Source: Clostridia bacterium
GTDB lineage: Bacteria; Bacillota; Clostridia; Oscillospirales; Acutalibacteraceae
Reading direction: 5' to 3'
Assembly (NCBI GenBank): GCA_017473435.1
Contig: JAFULG010000068.1
Span: 1-64,000 of the forward strand
DNA: 64,000 bases
Shown: positions 32,911 through 42,528 of the stretch, one piece after another
Layout of the letters: each line of letters opens with the position of its first letter
Numbering within the stretch: position 1 is the stretch's first letter
Made by a program: the position numbers and the translations under genes
The notes under the pieces: model-generated
The model's input: only the letters and a program-made list of their open reading frames with translations
What the model was told of the DNA's origin: nothing
Database searches by the model: none

Positions 32911-35517
32911 ATGAGATTACTTGTAATTGACGGCAACAGTATTGTAAACCGTGCCTTTTACGGTATCAAGCTGCTTACAACAAAGGATGGTCAGTTTACA
33001 AACGGTATTTACGGCTTTATGAATATTCTTATCAGATTAAGGCAGGAGTGTGACCCTGACAGGGTTGCGGTTGCCTTTGATGTTCATGCACCTACATTCC
33101 GTCATAATATGTATGATGCCTACAAGGTGGGCAGAAAAGGGATGCCTGACGAGCTTCGCAGTCAGATGCCTGTTTTAAAGGAGCTTCTTACCTATCTCGG
33201 TTATACTATAGTTGAAAAAGAGGGATTTGAGGCTGATGATATCCTCGGAACCCTTTCGGCTCAGTGTAAGGGTGAGGATAAGTGCTTCGTTGCAACGGGT
33301 GACCGTGACTCACTTCAGCTTGTAAGTGATAACACAACAGTTCTCCTTGCCGCAACAAAAATGGGTAAGGCAACCACCGTGGTTTATGATAAAGCAAAAA
33401 TTATGGAGGATTACGGAGTAGAACCCAAGGGTATGATTGAAATAAAAGCTCTTATGGGCGACTCATCCGATAATATTCCAGGTGTTGCAGGTATCGGTCA
33501 GAAAACAGCAGGTGACCTTATTTCCCGTTTCGGCTCTATTGATTATATATATGAACATATTGACGAAATCGATATAAAAAAGGGTGTGCGGGAAAAGCTT
33601 ATTGCTGATAAGGACAACGCTTACCTTAGCCGCACTCTCGGCACAATTAACCTTGAAGCACCCATTGACCTTGATATGGATACCTATACAATCGGCGGCG
33701 GTGACGCGGGCAAGGCAATACGTCTTCTTTCACAGCTTGAAATGTTCGGTATAATCGAGAAGCTCGGTTTAACAGCTGAAAAAATTACCGTAGCTGTTGA
33801 TGAGACAGAGCAGATGGTCGAAAAGCTTTCCTTCCGTTATGAGCGTGACCTGATGGGACTTCTGGGTAGATTCAAGAATGAAGGTAAGGCATATTTCACC
33901 TGTGAATTTATTGACGGCGACATTACAAGGCTTTACTTCCTTTTTGAAAATGAGGTTCTTTGTGTAGAGGGTAACTGCCTTGACTTTTACGATTTTCTTC
34001 CTGCCTTTTTTGAGGGCGAGTGGGAGAAATACACAACCGACACAAAGCTTATTCACAAGTACGCACAGTCTCACGGCTTTGAGCTTAAAAATGTAAAAAT
34101 GGATCTTGCTCTTGCAGGTTACATTCTCAATCCTGCGGCGAATTCCTATGATGTGCAAAGACTTGCGGCAGAGTATGATATTTCTTTAAGTGATGTCGAA
34201 TATGACGGCGAAGAAAATTCAGATATTACCAAAGCAAAGGAATGTACCTGCCTTAAAAAGCTTTGCGAGCTGTTCCGTAAGCAGATAAATGAAAACGGAC
34301 AGGACATGCTCCTTGACGAAATTGAAATACCGCTTGCAGCAGTGCTTGCAGGCATGGAAAACGAAGGCTTCCTTGTTGACAAAGAGGGTATTGAAGCCTT
34401 CGGCGTTGAAATGAGCGAAAGAATAGAAAAGCTCACTGCTGAAATTTATGAAAAGGCAGGCTGTGAGTTTAATATCAATTCACCCAAGCAGCTTGGCACT
34501 GTGCTTTTTGAAACTCTCGGACTTCCCTGTAAGAAAAAGACCAAGAACGGCTACAGCACTAACGCTGAGGTTCTTGAAGAGCTTGCACAGGAGTATCCCA
34601 TTGTAGCTCTTGTACTTGAATACCGAACCCTTGCGAAGCTTAAATCAACCTACTGTGAGGGACTTTTAAAGGTTATAGGCAAGGACGGACGCATCCGTTC
34701 TACTCTCAATCAGACGGAAACAAGAACGGGCAGAATATCTTCAACAGAGCCTAATTTACAGAATATTCCCGTCAGAAGTGAGCTCGGCAGCAGAATGAGA
34801 AAATTCTTTGTTGCCGATGAGGGTAACGTTCTTGTTGATGCCGACTACTCTCAGATTGAGCTTCGTGTTCTTGCCCACCTTTCAGGTGACAGAACGATGA
34901 TTGACGGCTTTATCGGCGGAGAGGATATTCACCGCATTACCGCTTCTCAGGTGTTCAATATGCCTATGAATATGATTACGCCTCTTATGCGAAGCCGTGC
35001 CAAGGCGGTTAACTTCGGTATAGTTTACGGAATCGGAGCTTTTTCTCTTGCAAAGGATATAGGAGTAACCCGTAAGGAAGCCGACAGCTATATAAAAGGC
35101 TATCTTCACCATTATGAGGGTATCCGCCGTTACCTTGAAAAGGTTGTTGCCGATGCAAGAGATTGCGGTTATGTTGAAACAATGTTCCGCCGCAGAAGAT
35201 ATCTTCCTGAGCTTACTGCAAGTAATAAAATGCTTCAGGCGTTCGGTGAAAGAGTGGCTAAAAATGCACCTGTACAGGGCTCAGCGGCTGATATTATCAA
35301 AATAGCTATGGTAAAGGTTGCCAAGCGTCTTAAGACTGAAAACTGTAAGGGCAGACTTATTATGCAGGTACACGATGAGCTTATAATTGAGTGTCCTGAA
35401 AGTGAGCGAAATCAGATTGAAAAAATCCTGAAAGAGGAAATGGAAAGCGCCTGTGAGCTTGCCGCGCCCCTTACTGCAGATGTAAATACGGGCAAAACCT
35501 GGTTTGAAACACATTAA
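32911..35517 (+). CDS. polA: DNA polymerase I
   Basis: 868 residues. The N-terminal 5'-3' exonuclease (about 1-290) shows MRLLVIDGNSIVNRAFYGI, GFEADDILGTL and MGDSSDNIPGVAGIG. The middle region (about 310-470) has the 3'-5' exonuclease fold, but the DxE metal motif was not found, as in Bacillus and Thermus enzymes, so proofreading is probably absent. The polymerase domain carries TETRTGRISSTEPNLQN-type motif A neighbours, DADYSQIELRVLAH (motif A), RSRAKAVNFGIVYG (motif B) and MQVHDELIIE (motif C). It fills gaps and removes primers. No gene follows in the same unit; the next has its own promoter. Confidence 0.97.
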   Translation: MRLLVIDGNSIVNRAFYGIKLLTTKDGQFTNGIYGFMNILIRLRQECDPDRVAVAFDVHAPTFRHNMYDAYKVGRKGMPDELRSQMPVLKELLTYLGYTIVEKEGFEADDILGTLSAQCKGEDKCFVATGDRDSLQLVSDNTTVLLAATKMGKATTVVYDKAKIMEDYGVEPKGMIEIKALMGDSSDNIPGVAGIGQKTAGDLISRFGSIDYIYEHIDEIDIKKGVREKLIADKDNAYLSRTLGTINLEAPIDLDMDTYTIGGGDAGKAIRLLSQLEMFGIIEKLGLTAEKITVAVDETEQMVEKLSFRYERDLMGLLGRFKNEGKAYFTCEFIDGDITRLYFLFENEVLCVEGNCLDFYDFLPAFFEGEWEKYTTDTKLIHKYAQSHGFELKNVKMDLALAGYILNPAANSYDVQRLAAEYDISLSDVEYDGEENSDITKAKECTCLKKLCELFRKQINENGQDMLLDEIEIPLAAVLAGMENEGFLVDKEGIEAFGVEMSERIEKLTAEIYEKAGCEFNINSPKQLGTVLFETLGLPCKKKTKNGYSTNAEVLEELAQEYPIVALVLEYRTLAKLKSTYCEGLLKVIGKDGRIRSTLNQTETRTGRISSTEPNLQNIPVRSELGSRMRKFFVADEGNVLVDADYSQIELRVLAHLSGDRTMIDGFIGGEDIHRITASQVFNMPMNMITPLMRSRAKAVNFGIVYGIGAFSLAKDIGVTRKEADSYIKGYLHHYEGIRRYLEKVVADARDCGYVETMFRRRRYLPELTASNKMLQAFGERVAKNAPVQGSAADIIKIAMVKVAKRLKTENCKGRLIMQVHDELIIECPESERNQIEKILKEEMESACELAAPLTADVNTGKTWFETH

Positions 35518-35551
35518 TATGTGAAAAATTTATTATAATTCAATTAAAATG

Positions 35552-35580
35552 TTGATAATTTTTCTTTAATGATGTAAAAT
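35552..35580 (+). promoter_or_regulatory. Promoter of the secreted hydrolase gene
   Basis: TTGATA (35552-35557), 17 bases, TAAAAT (35575-35580). Confidence 0.6.
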
Positions 35581-35614
35581 TTTACCGAAGAAAAATCCGG
35601 AGGGAGACTTTATT

Positions 35615-37381
35615 ATGAAGAAATTTATCAGCATTTTACTTTGTCTTGTTATGTTGTTTTCCTGCGCGGTAACAGGTTTTGCTGCCGATGAAAACACATA
35701 CACACCTGATTACGATGAGGATACGCCTATTGTTGTGCTTCACGGTATAGGTCAGAACAATACCTATATTCTTGATGAAAACGGTGACAGAAGGCTTGAT
35801 GAAACCGGTGATTATATGACCGGCTGGCCTCTTGAAATTGATGTCGGTGCACTTCTTGCAAACGTGCTTCCTAATTTGATTTTCTCTATTATCACGCGTC
35901 AGGATAACGGTCTTTCCGATGCAATGAGAGAGGGCGCTTATGATTTCCTCTACGCAATTCATAAGGATAATGAGGGCAACTACGAAAATGACGTTGAAGT
36001 TCCATGCTATAATGCTCCTATGTCAACTATGCCCAAAGAAGTAAGAGAGCATATCTATGATATGATTCCTCTTCGCCGTTGCGGTCAGATTGTGGGTGAA
36101 GACAATCTCTATTATTTCGGCTATGATTCACTCGGTGATATTCAGGCAACAACAGACAGACTTCACGAGTATATAACTGAGTATGTTCTTCCTCAGACCG
36201 GTGCAAAGCAGGTGAACATCTGTCCTATAAGCCTTGGCGGTACTGTTGCAGTTAACTATATAGATAAGTACCCCCAGGATCATAAGCTTATCAAAAAAAT
36301 GGTTTACGTTGTGCCGGCTATTGACGGATCGGATATCGTAGGCGATGTGCTTACGGGTAACCTTAGTATATACGATGACGATACGCTTTACAATAAGCTC
36401 CTCGTTACTCTTATGGGTGACAGCTTTACAACTTATCTTCTTAATATGGTGCTTCGTATACTGCCTTCAACTGTTTTAAGACAGGCTCTTGAAGGACTTT
36501 GCGAGGGTGCGGTTGAAGCCGCTGTGAGAAATACTACCCAGCTCTGGGCTCTTTGCCCCACGAAGTATTATCCCGAGGCAAGAGAGAAATGGCTTTCTGA
36601 CGAAGAACATACCGTTATAAGAGAAAAGGTTGATGCCTTTATGGCAGCAAGAGATGATTTTGAAGAAAATACTGAGTCAATCATCGAAGAAGGCGGAAGG
36701 GTTTATGATATTGTATGCTACGATCTTGAACTTTTCCCGCTAACAGCTGATTACAGAACAACCAATTCCGACGGTATAATCCAGTCAGCTTCAACCTCCA
36801 TGGGTGCTACCTTTGCACCTTTAGGTACAACTCTCGGTGAAAACTATGTTGCAAAGGGCACATATTGCAGTAACCCTGCTCATAATCATCTTTCTCCTGA
36901 CGGTGTTGTAGATGCAACAACGGGTCTTCTTCCTTGCACAACCTGGTACTTTAAGGGTCAGTCACATGAGGACCTTGCTAACAATGACGTTGTTCTTACT
37001 CTTGCAACAGAGCTTATGACCGACGACAATATGTTCGACGTTTACAGTAACATCGCAGCATATCCTCAGTTCAACAACGCAAGAAGCATAAAGCTCTTTA
37101 ACCGTAATCTTGATTTGTGGAATAAAGCTGATAAGACAGTTTTAAGCGCTGAAAAAATTGCAGAGATTGAAAAAGCAATCGCCGATATTAATGCTCTTAA
37201 GGGCGAAACGGTAATTGACCGTGAAAAATGGCTTGCTGCTGAAGCTGCTTTTGAATCTGCACTTATATCTGCCGGCCTTAAGGAGGATACGACTCCCGGC
37301 TTCTTTGACGTATTCCTCAATGACGCCTTCAAGGGCATGAATAAAGCTGTCAATTCAATTTTTTCGAAGCTTGAAAAGTAA
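35615..37381 (+). CDS. Secreted alpha/beta-hydrolase (lipase-like)
   Basis: 588 residues with a signal peptide (KKFISILLCLVMLFSCAVTGFA, cleavage after about 24). The mature part opens with TPIVVLHGIGQNN, the oxyanion-loop HG motif of lipases. CPISLGGTVAVNYI holds the likely nucleophile Ser, in a P-I-S-L-G form instead of G-x-S-x-G. A candidate catalytic His is in the PAHNHLSPDG/STSMGATF region, but the acid and His were not assigned with certainty. The C-terminal 100 residues are helical (FIVAR-like KIAEIEKAIADI...). A signal-peptide Cys near residue 16 is not a good lipobox. The substrate is unknown; a lipid or ester outside the cell is likely. Confidence 0.72.
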   Translation: MKKFISILLCLVMLFSCAVTGFAADENTYTPDYDEDTPIVVLHGIGQNNTYILDENGDRRLDETGDYMTGWPLEIDVGALLANVLPNLIFSIITRQDNGLSDAMREGAYDFLYAIHKDNEGNYENDVEVPCYNAPMSTMPKEVREHIYDMIPLRRCGQIVGEDNLYYFGYDSLGDIQATTDRLHEYITEYVLPQTGAKQVNICPISLGGTVAVNYIDKYPQDHKLIKKMVYVVPAIDGSDIVGDVLTGNLSIYDDDTLYNKLLVTLMGDSFTTYLLNMVLRILPSTVLRQALEGLCEGAVEAAVRNTTQLWALCPTKYYPEAREKWLSDEEHTVIREKVDAFMAARDDFEENTESIIEEGGRVYDIVCYDLELFPLTADYRTTNSDGIIQSASTSMGATFAPLGTTLGENYVAKGTYCSNPAHNHLSPDGVVDATTGLLPCTTWYFKGQSHEDLANNDVVLTLATELMTDDNMFDVYSNIAAYPQFNNARSIKLFNRNLDLWNKADKTVLSAEKIAEIEKAIADINALKGETVIDREKWLAAEAAFESALISAGLKEDTTPGFFDVFLNDAFKGMNKAVNSIFSKLEK

Positions 37382-37387
37382 TTATTC

Positions 37388-37419
37388 AGGGCTTGCGGAT
37401 ATTTCCGTGAGCCCTTTTT
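37388..37419 (+). terminator. Rho-independent terminator
   Basis: AGGGCTTGCGGA, loop TATT, TCCGTGAGCCCT (two G-T pairs) followed by TTTT. Confidence 0.85.
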
Positions 37420-37430
37420 GAAAGGTAAAT

Positions 37431-38111
37431 ATGAAATATACTGAAATTATAAAAGCTACGTTTATAAAAAGACTTAACCGTTTTGTTGCTCTTTGCAACA
37501 TAGACGGCGAGGAAATATACTGTCACGTAAAAAACACGGGGCGTTGCGGAGAGATACTGACAGTCGGAGCAGAGTGCTTTCTCGAAAAGGCGTCTAATCC
37601 CGGGAGAAAATATAAGTATTCTCTTATAGCCGTCAAAAAGGGTGAAAGGCTTATTAATATTGACTCACAGGCACCTAACAAAGCGGCAGGGGAGTTTCTG
37701 AAAAGCGGAAGGCTGTTCAGTGATATAGAAAATATAAAGGCCGAAAGCACTTATGGTAAATCGCGCTTTGATTTTTACTTTGAACACAGCGGAAAAAAAG
37801 CTTACCTCGAGGTTAAGGGTGTAACCTTGGAAAAAAACGGAGCTGTGTATTTTCCTGATGCTCCTACCCTGAGAGGTACTAAACACCTCAATGAGCTTTG
37901 CGACTGTGTAAGGCAAGGGTATGAAGCTTATGTGCTTTTTGTTGTGCAGATGAAGGGAGCAGATTTCTTTTCTCCTGAAGAAAAAAACGATCCTGATTTT
38001 GCTCTTTCTCTGCGTAAGGCAAAGGAGTGCGGTGTTAGAATACTCTGCTATGATTGTAATGTTACAGAAAAAGAAATGAATATAGCTGATGCCGTTCCGG
38101 TAATACTTTGA
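37431..38111 (+). CDS. sfsA: SfsA family DNA/RNA nuclease-like protein
   Basis: 226 residues of the SfsA family (sugar fermentation stimulation protein; a PD-(D/E)XK-type nuclease fold with an OB-like start). Visible: ATFIKRLNRFVALCNIDGEEIYCHVKNTGR at the start (OB part; Arg-Phe, HxxN-Thr-Gly), then SRFDFYFEHSGKKAYLEVKGVTLE (Asp and Glu-x-Lys of the nuclease core), PDAPTLRGTKHL, and a C-terminal LRKAKECGVRI. It is cytoplasmic; the physiological role is poorly known across the family. Shares no clear operon partner. Confidence 0.92.
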   Translation: MKYTEIIKATFIKRLNRFVALCNIDGEEIYCHVKNTGRCGEILTVGAECFLEKASNPGRKYKYSLIAVKKGERLINIDSQAPNKAAGEFLKSGRLFSDIENIKAESTYGKSRFDFYFEHSGKKAYLEVKGVTLEKNGAVYFPDAPTLRGTKHLNELCDCVRQGYEAYVLFVVQMKGADFFSPEEKNDPDFALSLRKAKECGVRILCYDCNVTEKEMNIADAVPVIL

Positions 38112-38162
38112 GTATTATCGGATTTTATATGTATTCTATTTATTAAATCATTTAAAAAATTA

Positions 38163-38191
38163 TTGCCAAATGTTTAAGTTTGTGCTATCAT
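38163..38191 (+). promoter_or_regulatory. Promoter of the degenerate GDPD gene
   Basis: TTGCCA (38163-38168), 17 bases, TATCAT (38186-38191) with TGTGC before the -10. Confidence 0.5.
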
Positions 38192-38229
38192 AACCTAGTA
38201 TAAAACAATTTATCCGAAAGGTCTGTATA

Positions 38230-39456
38230 ATGGGTTTAAAAAATAAATTAATTTCAAGCATTTTGCTTGTTGCTGTAATAATCTTCAGTTCGTTTTTTTC
38301 TGCAGGAGCGATTTTTGAAAAAGAAACAGCCCTGGAAAAATTCTATTCCTCTGAGCAGAAGCTTCTTTGTATTTCTCATAGAGGTGATACGGAATTCTAT
38401 CCCGAAAACTCCTTGGAGGGAGTAAAATCCGCGCTGAAAAAAGGTGCAGATTTTGTGGCGGTGAATATTGTAAAAACAGCTGACGGAGTGTATTTTCTTT
38501 GTGAGGATGAAAGCCTCGGTAATGTTTGCAACGCTCCCTATGAAAGTCTTTCACAGATGAATGCAGCAGAAGCTGAAAAATATAAGCTTTATGATGTTTA
38601 CGGAAAGGAAACGGAATACAAGCTTACTTCTCTTGAACGTCTGCTTGAAAAAACAGACAGCGAGGACGGTCTTATTCTCGATGTTAAACCTGAATACAAG
38701 GATGGTGTTTACAGCGTGCTTTCAGAGCACGGTGCGCTTGACAGAGTTATTCTGCGTGTAAAAGAAAGCTCCTCGGAGCTTGTTGAATGGGCGCAGAGTA
38801 AAGAAGAAAAGGTTTATGTGATAGCTGTTTACAGCGGCAATATTATATTCAGCACAATTTCTTCCGTTAAAAATATGACTATGGCGGAAATGCCGGCTGT
38901 TCAGTATCAGAGTAAAAATTATTTCAATGTTGCTTACGGCGACTTTTTTGCAAACAGATACCTGATATCTGAAAATGTCCGTGCGGTTGCCGTTACTTAT
39001 TCGCCCGATCTTTGCGGTCAGAGAGGCGACAGCTCTGACGGGTGGAACGAGCTTATAAAAAAAGGTTATTCGGTAATTGAAACAAACAACATTGAAGCGT
39101 TTAACGAATACAGAAAAGAAACCGAAAGACTGGAAAAAGCTATAAAAGAGCTTTACGAAAAGTCCCTTGCTATAGAAAGTGATAAATTTTCACAGGTGAG
39201 TCTTGATAATTTGAGAAAAGCAAAAGCTGAATGTGAAGCTTTGCTTTCGGGAAAAGCTTTTTCTCTTGATGAAGCGCAGAAGGCTTATTCTGATTTGCTT
39301 TTTGCTCTGGAGGATATGAAAATATCCACGGGCGAGGTTGATACAAGGGGTGCGCTTAACGTAACTGCAGGTAAGGTTATTGCTGCTGTTGTTGTAGGAG
39401 CGGCACTTCTTGCGGGTCAGATATTTGTATACAAAATGCGAAGAAAGAGTAAATAA
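38230..39456 (+). CDS. Membrane-anchored GDPD-like protein with missing metal ligands
   Basis: 408 residues. An N-terminal hydrophobic segment (about 8-28) and a C-terminal span (VIAAVVVGAALLAGQIFVY, then KMRRKSK) suggest two membrane anchors with the middle outside. The middle follows the GDPD barrel: CISHRGDTEFYPENS keeps the first His-Arg. The next motif, EMDVHL in the intact paralogue at 32129, is here VAVNIV, so the metal-binding Glu and Asp are gone. HDE becomes CED, losing the second His. A helical FIVAR-like region (about 295-370, ERLEKAIKELYEKS...) precedes the last span. It is probably not a phosphodiesterase; a binding or structural role is inferred. Confidence 0.75.
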   Translation: MGLKNKLISSILLVAVIIFSSFFSAGAIFEKETALEKFYSSEQKLLCISHRGDTEFYPENSLEGVKSALKKGADFVAVNIVKTADGVYFLCEDESLGNVCNAPYESLSQMNAAEAEKYKLYDVYGKETEYKLTSLERLLEKTDSEDGLILDVKPEYKDGVYSVLSEHGALDRVILRVKESSSELVEWAQSKEEKVYVIAVYSGNIIFSTISSVKNMTMAEMPAVQYQSKNYFNVAYGDFFANRYLISENVRAVAVTYSPDLCGQRGDSSDGWNELIKKGYSVIETNNIEAFNEYRKETERLEKAIKELYEKSLAIESDKFSQVSLDNLRKAKAECEALLSGKAFSLDEAQKAYSDLLFALEDMKISTGEVDTRGALNVTAGKVIAAVVVGAALLAGQIFVYKMRRKSK

Positions 39457-39501
39457 TAAGGAGAAAAGGCTCTTCGCATATATATATAAGGAGGATAAAT
39501 T

Positions 39502-41094
39502 ATGCAAGTAAAAGAAAAGGCAGACTGGCTTGAAAGAGCAAAAACACCTGAAGAGGTAGGCGTATCCTCAAAAGAGGTTAAGGCCTTCGTTGACCATTGT
39601 ATGGAGCTTAACAAGGAGCTTCACTCATTCATTATCATCCGTCACGGCAAAATTGCCTGTGAGGCATACAGAGAGCCTCTCGGCCGTGAGCACAAGCATA
39701 TGATGTATTCGGTAAGCAAGTCATTTACCTCTACGGCAATCGGTTTTGCTGTAAGCGAAGGATACCTCACCGTAGATACAAGAGTTATTGATATTTTCCC
39801 TGAGCTTCGCGGTAAAAAGCCCGATGAATATCTAGAGGAAATGACTGTTGAGGACCTTCTTACTATGCGCAGCGGTAAGGAAGTAAGCGTTTTCCTTGAC
39901 AGAACGAGCGATACCTGGCTCGAAGATATTATGGCTTCACGCTGGATTTCTGAGCCCGGTACTGAGTTCCTTTACATAAGCGAAAATATGTATGTCCTTT
40001 GCTGTATCATCCATAAGCTTTGCGGAATGAGCGTTATGGAATATCTTAAGCCCCGTCTTTTTGATCCTCTCGGTATCGAGGATCCCTTCTGGGAAACCTG
40101 TCCCAAGGGCATTGAAGCCGGCGGATGGGGTATGATGATTAAAACAGAAGATCTTGCTAAGTATATCTACTGCTATTCTCAGGGCGGAAGATTCAACGGT
40201 AAGCAGGTTATCCCCGAGGATTGGGTAAAGGCATCCGTTTGTTACCACGCCGATACTGAGGCTGCTAATAATGATTCCGACTCAAAGGTCGGCTACGGCT
40301 ACTGCTTTTGGAGAAATGCGGGCTATGAAAACAGCTACCGTGCAGACGGTATGTTCTGCCAGTTCGGTATTGTTTTTGAAGACCTTGATGCTTGCTTTAT
40401 TTCAACGGGCGGTGAGGTTAATGAGCAGGGAATGCGCGATGTTATCTGGGAGCATTTCCCCAAGGCATTCCTCGAGGAAAACACCGGTGAAACAGTTGAG
40501 ATCAGCATCCCCGCTTATGAAAGACTTCCCGAAAAGAGCCGCTCGGCACTTGAACAGCGTCTTGACGGCAAGAGCATGAAGCTTTCAAAGCCTATTGCAG
40601 TCAATATCGCAGGTTATCCTACCAGCGTGGTTCCTCTTCCGGCTCTCTTTATGGAAAGCGACAAAGCAGGCAACATCAGCGACCTGAGCTTCAGATTTTA
40701 CGAAAAGGACTGCGTAATGACCTGGACTGAGGGTGACGAGATCAACAGCATAAAAATCGGTCTTGACGGAGAGTACCGTTGGGATGATATTGTTATCGGT
40801 AAAATTCCTTATCACACCTGTGCAACAGGCTGCTGGAATACTGACAGTGAGCTTGAGGTGCATATCCGTTGCATTGAGGTTGTATCGGAAAGAATCCTTA
40901 CCTTTAAGTTCAACGGCGATAATGTTGTTATGCGTCCTTCATCAAATCCCTCAATCGGAGTTATGGCGGAAACCCTCAAGGAAACCGTAAAGGCGGTTAT
41001 TAAGCAGCCTCTCATTCAGAGTGCGGTTACAAAGGCACTTCCCAAGGTTGTTCCTCTTATTGATGCGGTTCAGCGCGGTAAAATCAAAGGCTGA
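39502..41094 (+). CDS. Serine hydrolase of the beta-lactamase/PBP-like family with C-terminal beta domain
   Basis: 530 residues. The N-terminal 310 residues are a class C beta-lactamase-type fold (COG1680): MYSVSKSFTSTAIGF contains the S-x-x-K catalytic motif, ISENMYVL fits the Tyr-x-Asn-type second motif, and FISTGGE is close to the third (K/H-x-G) motif. The remaining 200 residues form a beta-rich domain (FRFYEKDCVMTWTEGDEI) like those appended to esterase-type members. There is no signal peptide, so it is probably a cytoplasmic esterase or peptidase rather than a beta-lactamase. AAGGAGG precedes the ATG. Confidence 0.82.
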   Translation: MQVKEKADWLERAKTPEEVGVSSKEVKAFVDHCMELNKELHSFIIIRHGKIACEAYREPLGREHKHMMYSVSKSFTSTAIGFAVSEGYLTVDTRVIDIFPELRGKKPDEYLEEMTVEDLLTMRSGKEVSVFLDRTSDTWLEDIMASRWISEPGTEFLYISENMYVLCCIIHKLCGMSVMEYLKPRLFDPLGIEDPFWETCPKGIEAGGWGMMIKTEDLAKYIYCYSQGGRFNGKQVIPEDWVKASVCYHADTEAANNDSDSKVGYGYCFWRNAGYENSYRADGMFCQFGIVFEDLDACFISTGGEVNEQGMRDVIWEHFPKAFLEENTGETVEISIPAYERLPEKSRSALEQRLDGKSMKLSKPIAVNIAGYPTSVVPLPALFMESDKAGNISDLSFRFYEKDCVMTWTEGDEINSIKIGLDGEYRWDDIVIGKIPYHTCATGCWNTDSELEVHIRCIEVVSERILTFKFNGDNVVMRPSSNPSIGVMAETLKETVKAVIKQPLIQSAVTKALPKVVPLIDAVQRGKIKG

Positions 41095-41116
41095 TATATA
41101 AAATCGGAGGTTGATT

Positions 41117-41863
41117 ATGCTTCTTAAAATTCTTCTTGCTGTTGTAGTTCTCGCGGAGTTCTATACAGTGCCGACATTCCTTAAGTATTATTGGCCAAAA
41201 AAGTGTAAGCAGTCACTTTTATTCAAAATGATTTCCGCGACACTTTTTGTGCTTTGCGGTGTACTTGCAATGAAGGTCAGCGGCAACAACACTTCCTATG
41301 CTTCTCTTATGGTGCTTGGTCTTGTATTCGGATGGTTGGGTGACTATTTCCTGCACAGCCTTAAAGACAGAATGGTTGAGTTTATCATAGGCGTTGTTGC
41401 TTTCCTTGTAGGACATCTGTTCTATATTGCTGCATTTTACCATGCGCTTAAAACACTTAAGCCTGATGCACAGTTAATTAACTGGTATGATTTTGTTGCT
41501 GTCGGCATCGCATTGATTCTTGTTGTTCTTTATGTAATTTTCATGAAGATTTATCAGAAAAAGGGCCCCATGGTTATCGGACTTATTCTTTACGGTATTT
41601 TCCTTACAACAATGGTTGTAAAGGCGGGCCTTTATATGTATGCTGAATGGGAATACGGTATCAACGACAGTATGGTTCCCGCACTTCTTACCGTAGGTAT
41701 CGGCTCAGTATTCTTTTTCCTCTCCGATTTGTCTCTCTTCTTTATCCTCACAGGTGACGAAGTGAAAAAGGGTATGCGTTATTTCAATATCATTACCTAT
41801 TTCATTGCACAGGTTTTGCTTGCAGTAAGTATTCTTTTTGTAAGAAGTCAGATTATTGTGTAA
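41117..41863 (+). CDS. YhhN family membrane protein (lysoplasmalogenase-like)
   Basis: 248 residues with about 8 membrane spans. The arrangement fits YhhN/TMEM86: GLVFGWLGDYFLH (Gly-x-x-x-Asp region), GHLFYIAAFY, and VGIGSVFFFLSDLSLFF near the end, with the polar Asp residues that are thought to be catalytic. Eukaryotic TMEM86 hydrolyses lysoplasmalogens. Anaerobic Clostridia make plasmalogens, so a similar role is possible. ATG 41117 follows CGGAGG; the nearby TTG 41111 is closer to the ribosome site and less likely. Confidence 0.8.
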   Translation: MLLKILLAVVVLAEFYTVPTFLKYYWPKKCKQSLLFKMISATLFVLCGVLAMKVSGNNTSYASLMVLGLVFGWLGDYFLHSLKDRMVEFIIGVVAFLVGHLFYIAAFYHALKTLKPDAQLINWYDFVAVGIALILVVLYVIFMKIYQKKGPMVIGLILYGIFLTTMVVKAGLYMYAEWEYGINDSMVPALLTVGIGSVFFFLSDLSLFFILTGDEVKKGMRYFNIITYFIAQVLLAVSILFVRSQIIV

Positions 41864-41880
41864 AAGTTAAAATATTACAG

Positions 41881-41922
41881 AACCGTCTTTGCGTTTACGA
41901 CGTAGAGACGGTTTCTTTTTCG
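41881..41922 (+). terminator. Rho-independent terminator
   Basis: AACCGTCTTTGCG...CGTAGAGACGGTT followed by TCTTTTT, directly before the ruv promoter. Confidence 0.85.
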
Positions 41923-41953
41923 TGTTTTATAGAGAGTTTTTCTCCTTTAACCC

Positions 41954-41982
41954 TTGCCCATTTATCAATACTGTGCTATAAT
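41954..41982 (+). promoter_or_regulatory. Promoter of the ruvCAB operon
   Basis: TTGCCC (41954-41959), 17 bases, TATAAT (41977-41982) with TGTGC before it. No SOS box (LexA) was recognised. Confidence 0.75.
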
Positions 41983-42012
41983 TACTTGATAATTAATGTG
42001 AGGTAGTATGTC

Positions 42013-42525
42013 ATGATTATTTTAGGCATTGACCCGGGCTATGCAATAGTCGGCTTCGGCGTCCTTGAATATAAGAACAATCATTTCGGCGTTATTGATT
42101 ACGGTGCAATTCTCACCGATGCAAAAACACCCTTCAATGAAAGACTTGAAATAATTTATGACAGGCTTTGTCAGATTATTGAATTTCATAAGCCCGATGC
42201 AATGAGTGTTGAAAAGGTCTTTTATAACAGTAATGCGAAAACTGTAATTGATGTCAGCCAGGCGAGGGGAGTAATAATGCTTGCGGCGCAGAAAAACCGT
42301 GTGCCAGTTTTTGAATATACACCCTTGCAGGTCAAGCAGAGCGTTGTCGGCTACGGCAGAGCTGAAAAAAATCAGATTCAGGAAATGGTGAGAAGAATTC
42401 TCAACCTTGAAAAGGTGCCTAAGCCAGACGATACCGCCGATGCTCTTGCAATGGCAATCTGTCACGGACATTCAAGTGGCTCACTTTCTACATACGGTAA
42501 TATGAAAATCAGAAAGGGGATATAA
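42013..42525 (+). CDS. ruvC: Holliday junction resolvase RuvC
   Basis: 170 residues with the RNase H-like fold: ILGIDPGYAIVGFG (first Asp), SVEKVFYNSNAKTV (Glu), KQSVVGYGRAEKNQIQ and PKPDDTADALAMAICH (final Asp pair). Cuts Holliday junctions after RuvAB migration. First of ruvC-ruvA-ruvB, 3 bases ahead of ruvA. The -10 element lies only 31 bases upstream. Confidence 0.97.
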   Translation: MIILGIDPGYAIVGFGVLEYKNNHFGVIDYGAILTDAKTPFNERLEIIYDRLCQIIEFHKPDAMSVEKVFYNSNAKTVIDVSQARGVIMLAAQKNRVPVFEYTPLQVKQSVVGYGRAEKNQIQEMVRRILNLEKVPKPDDTADALAMAICHGHSSGSLSTYGNMKIRKGI

Positions 42526-42528
42526 CCT

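Noticed and set aside
41941..42012. LexA/SOS box before ruvC
   Set aside because: No GAAC-N4-GTTC-type site was found around the promoter.
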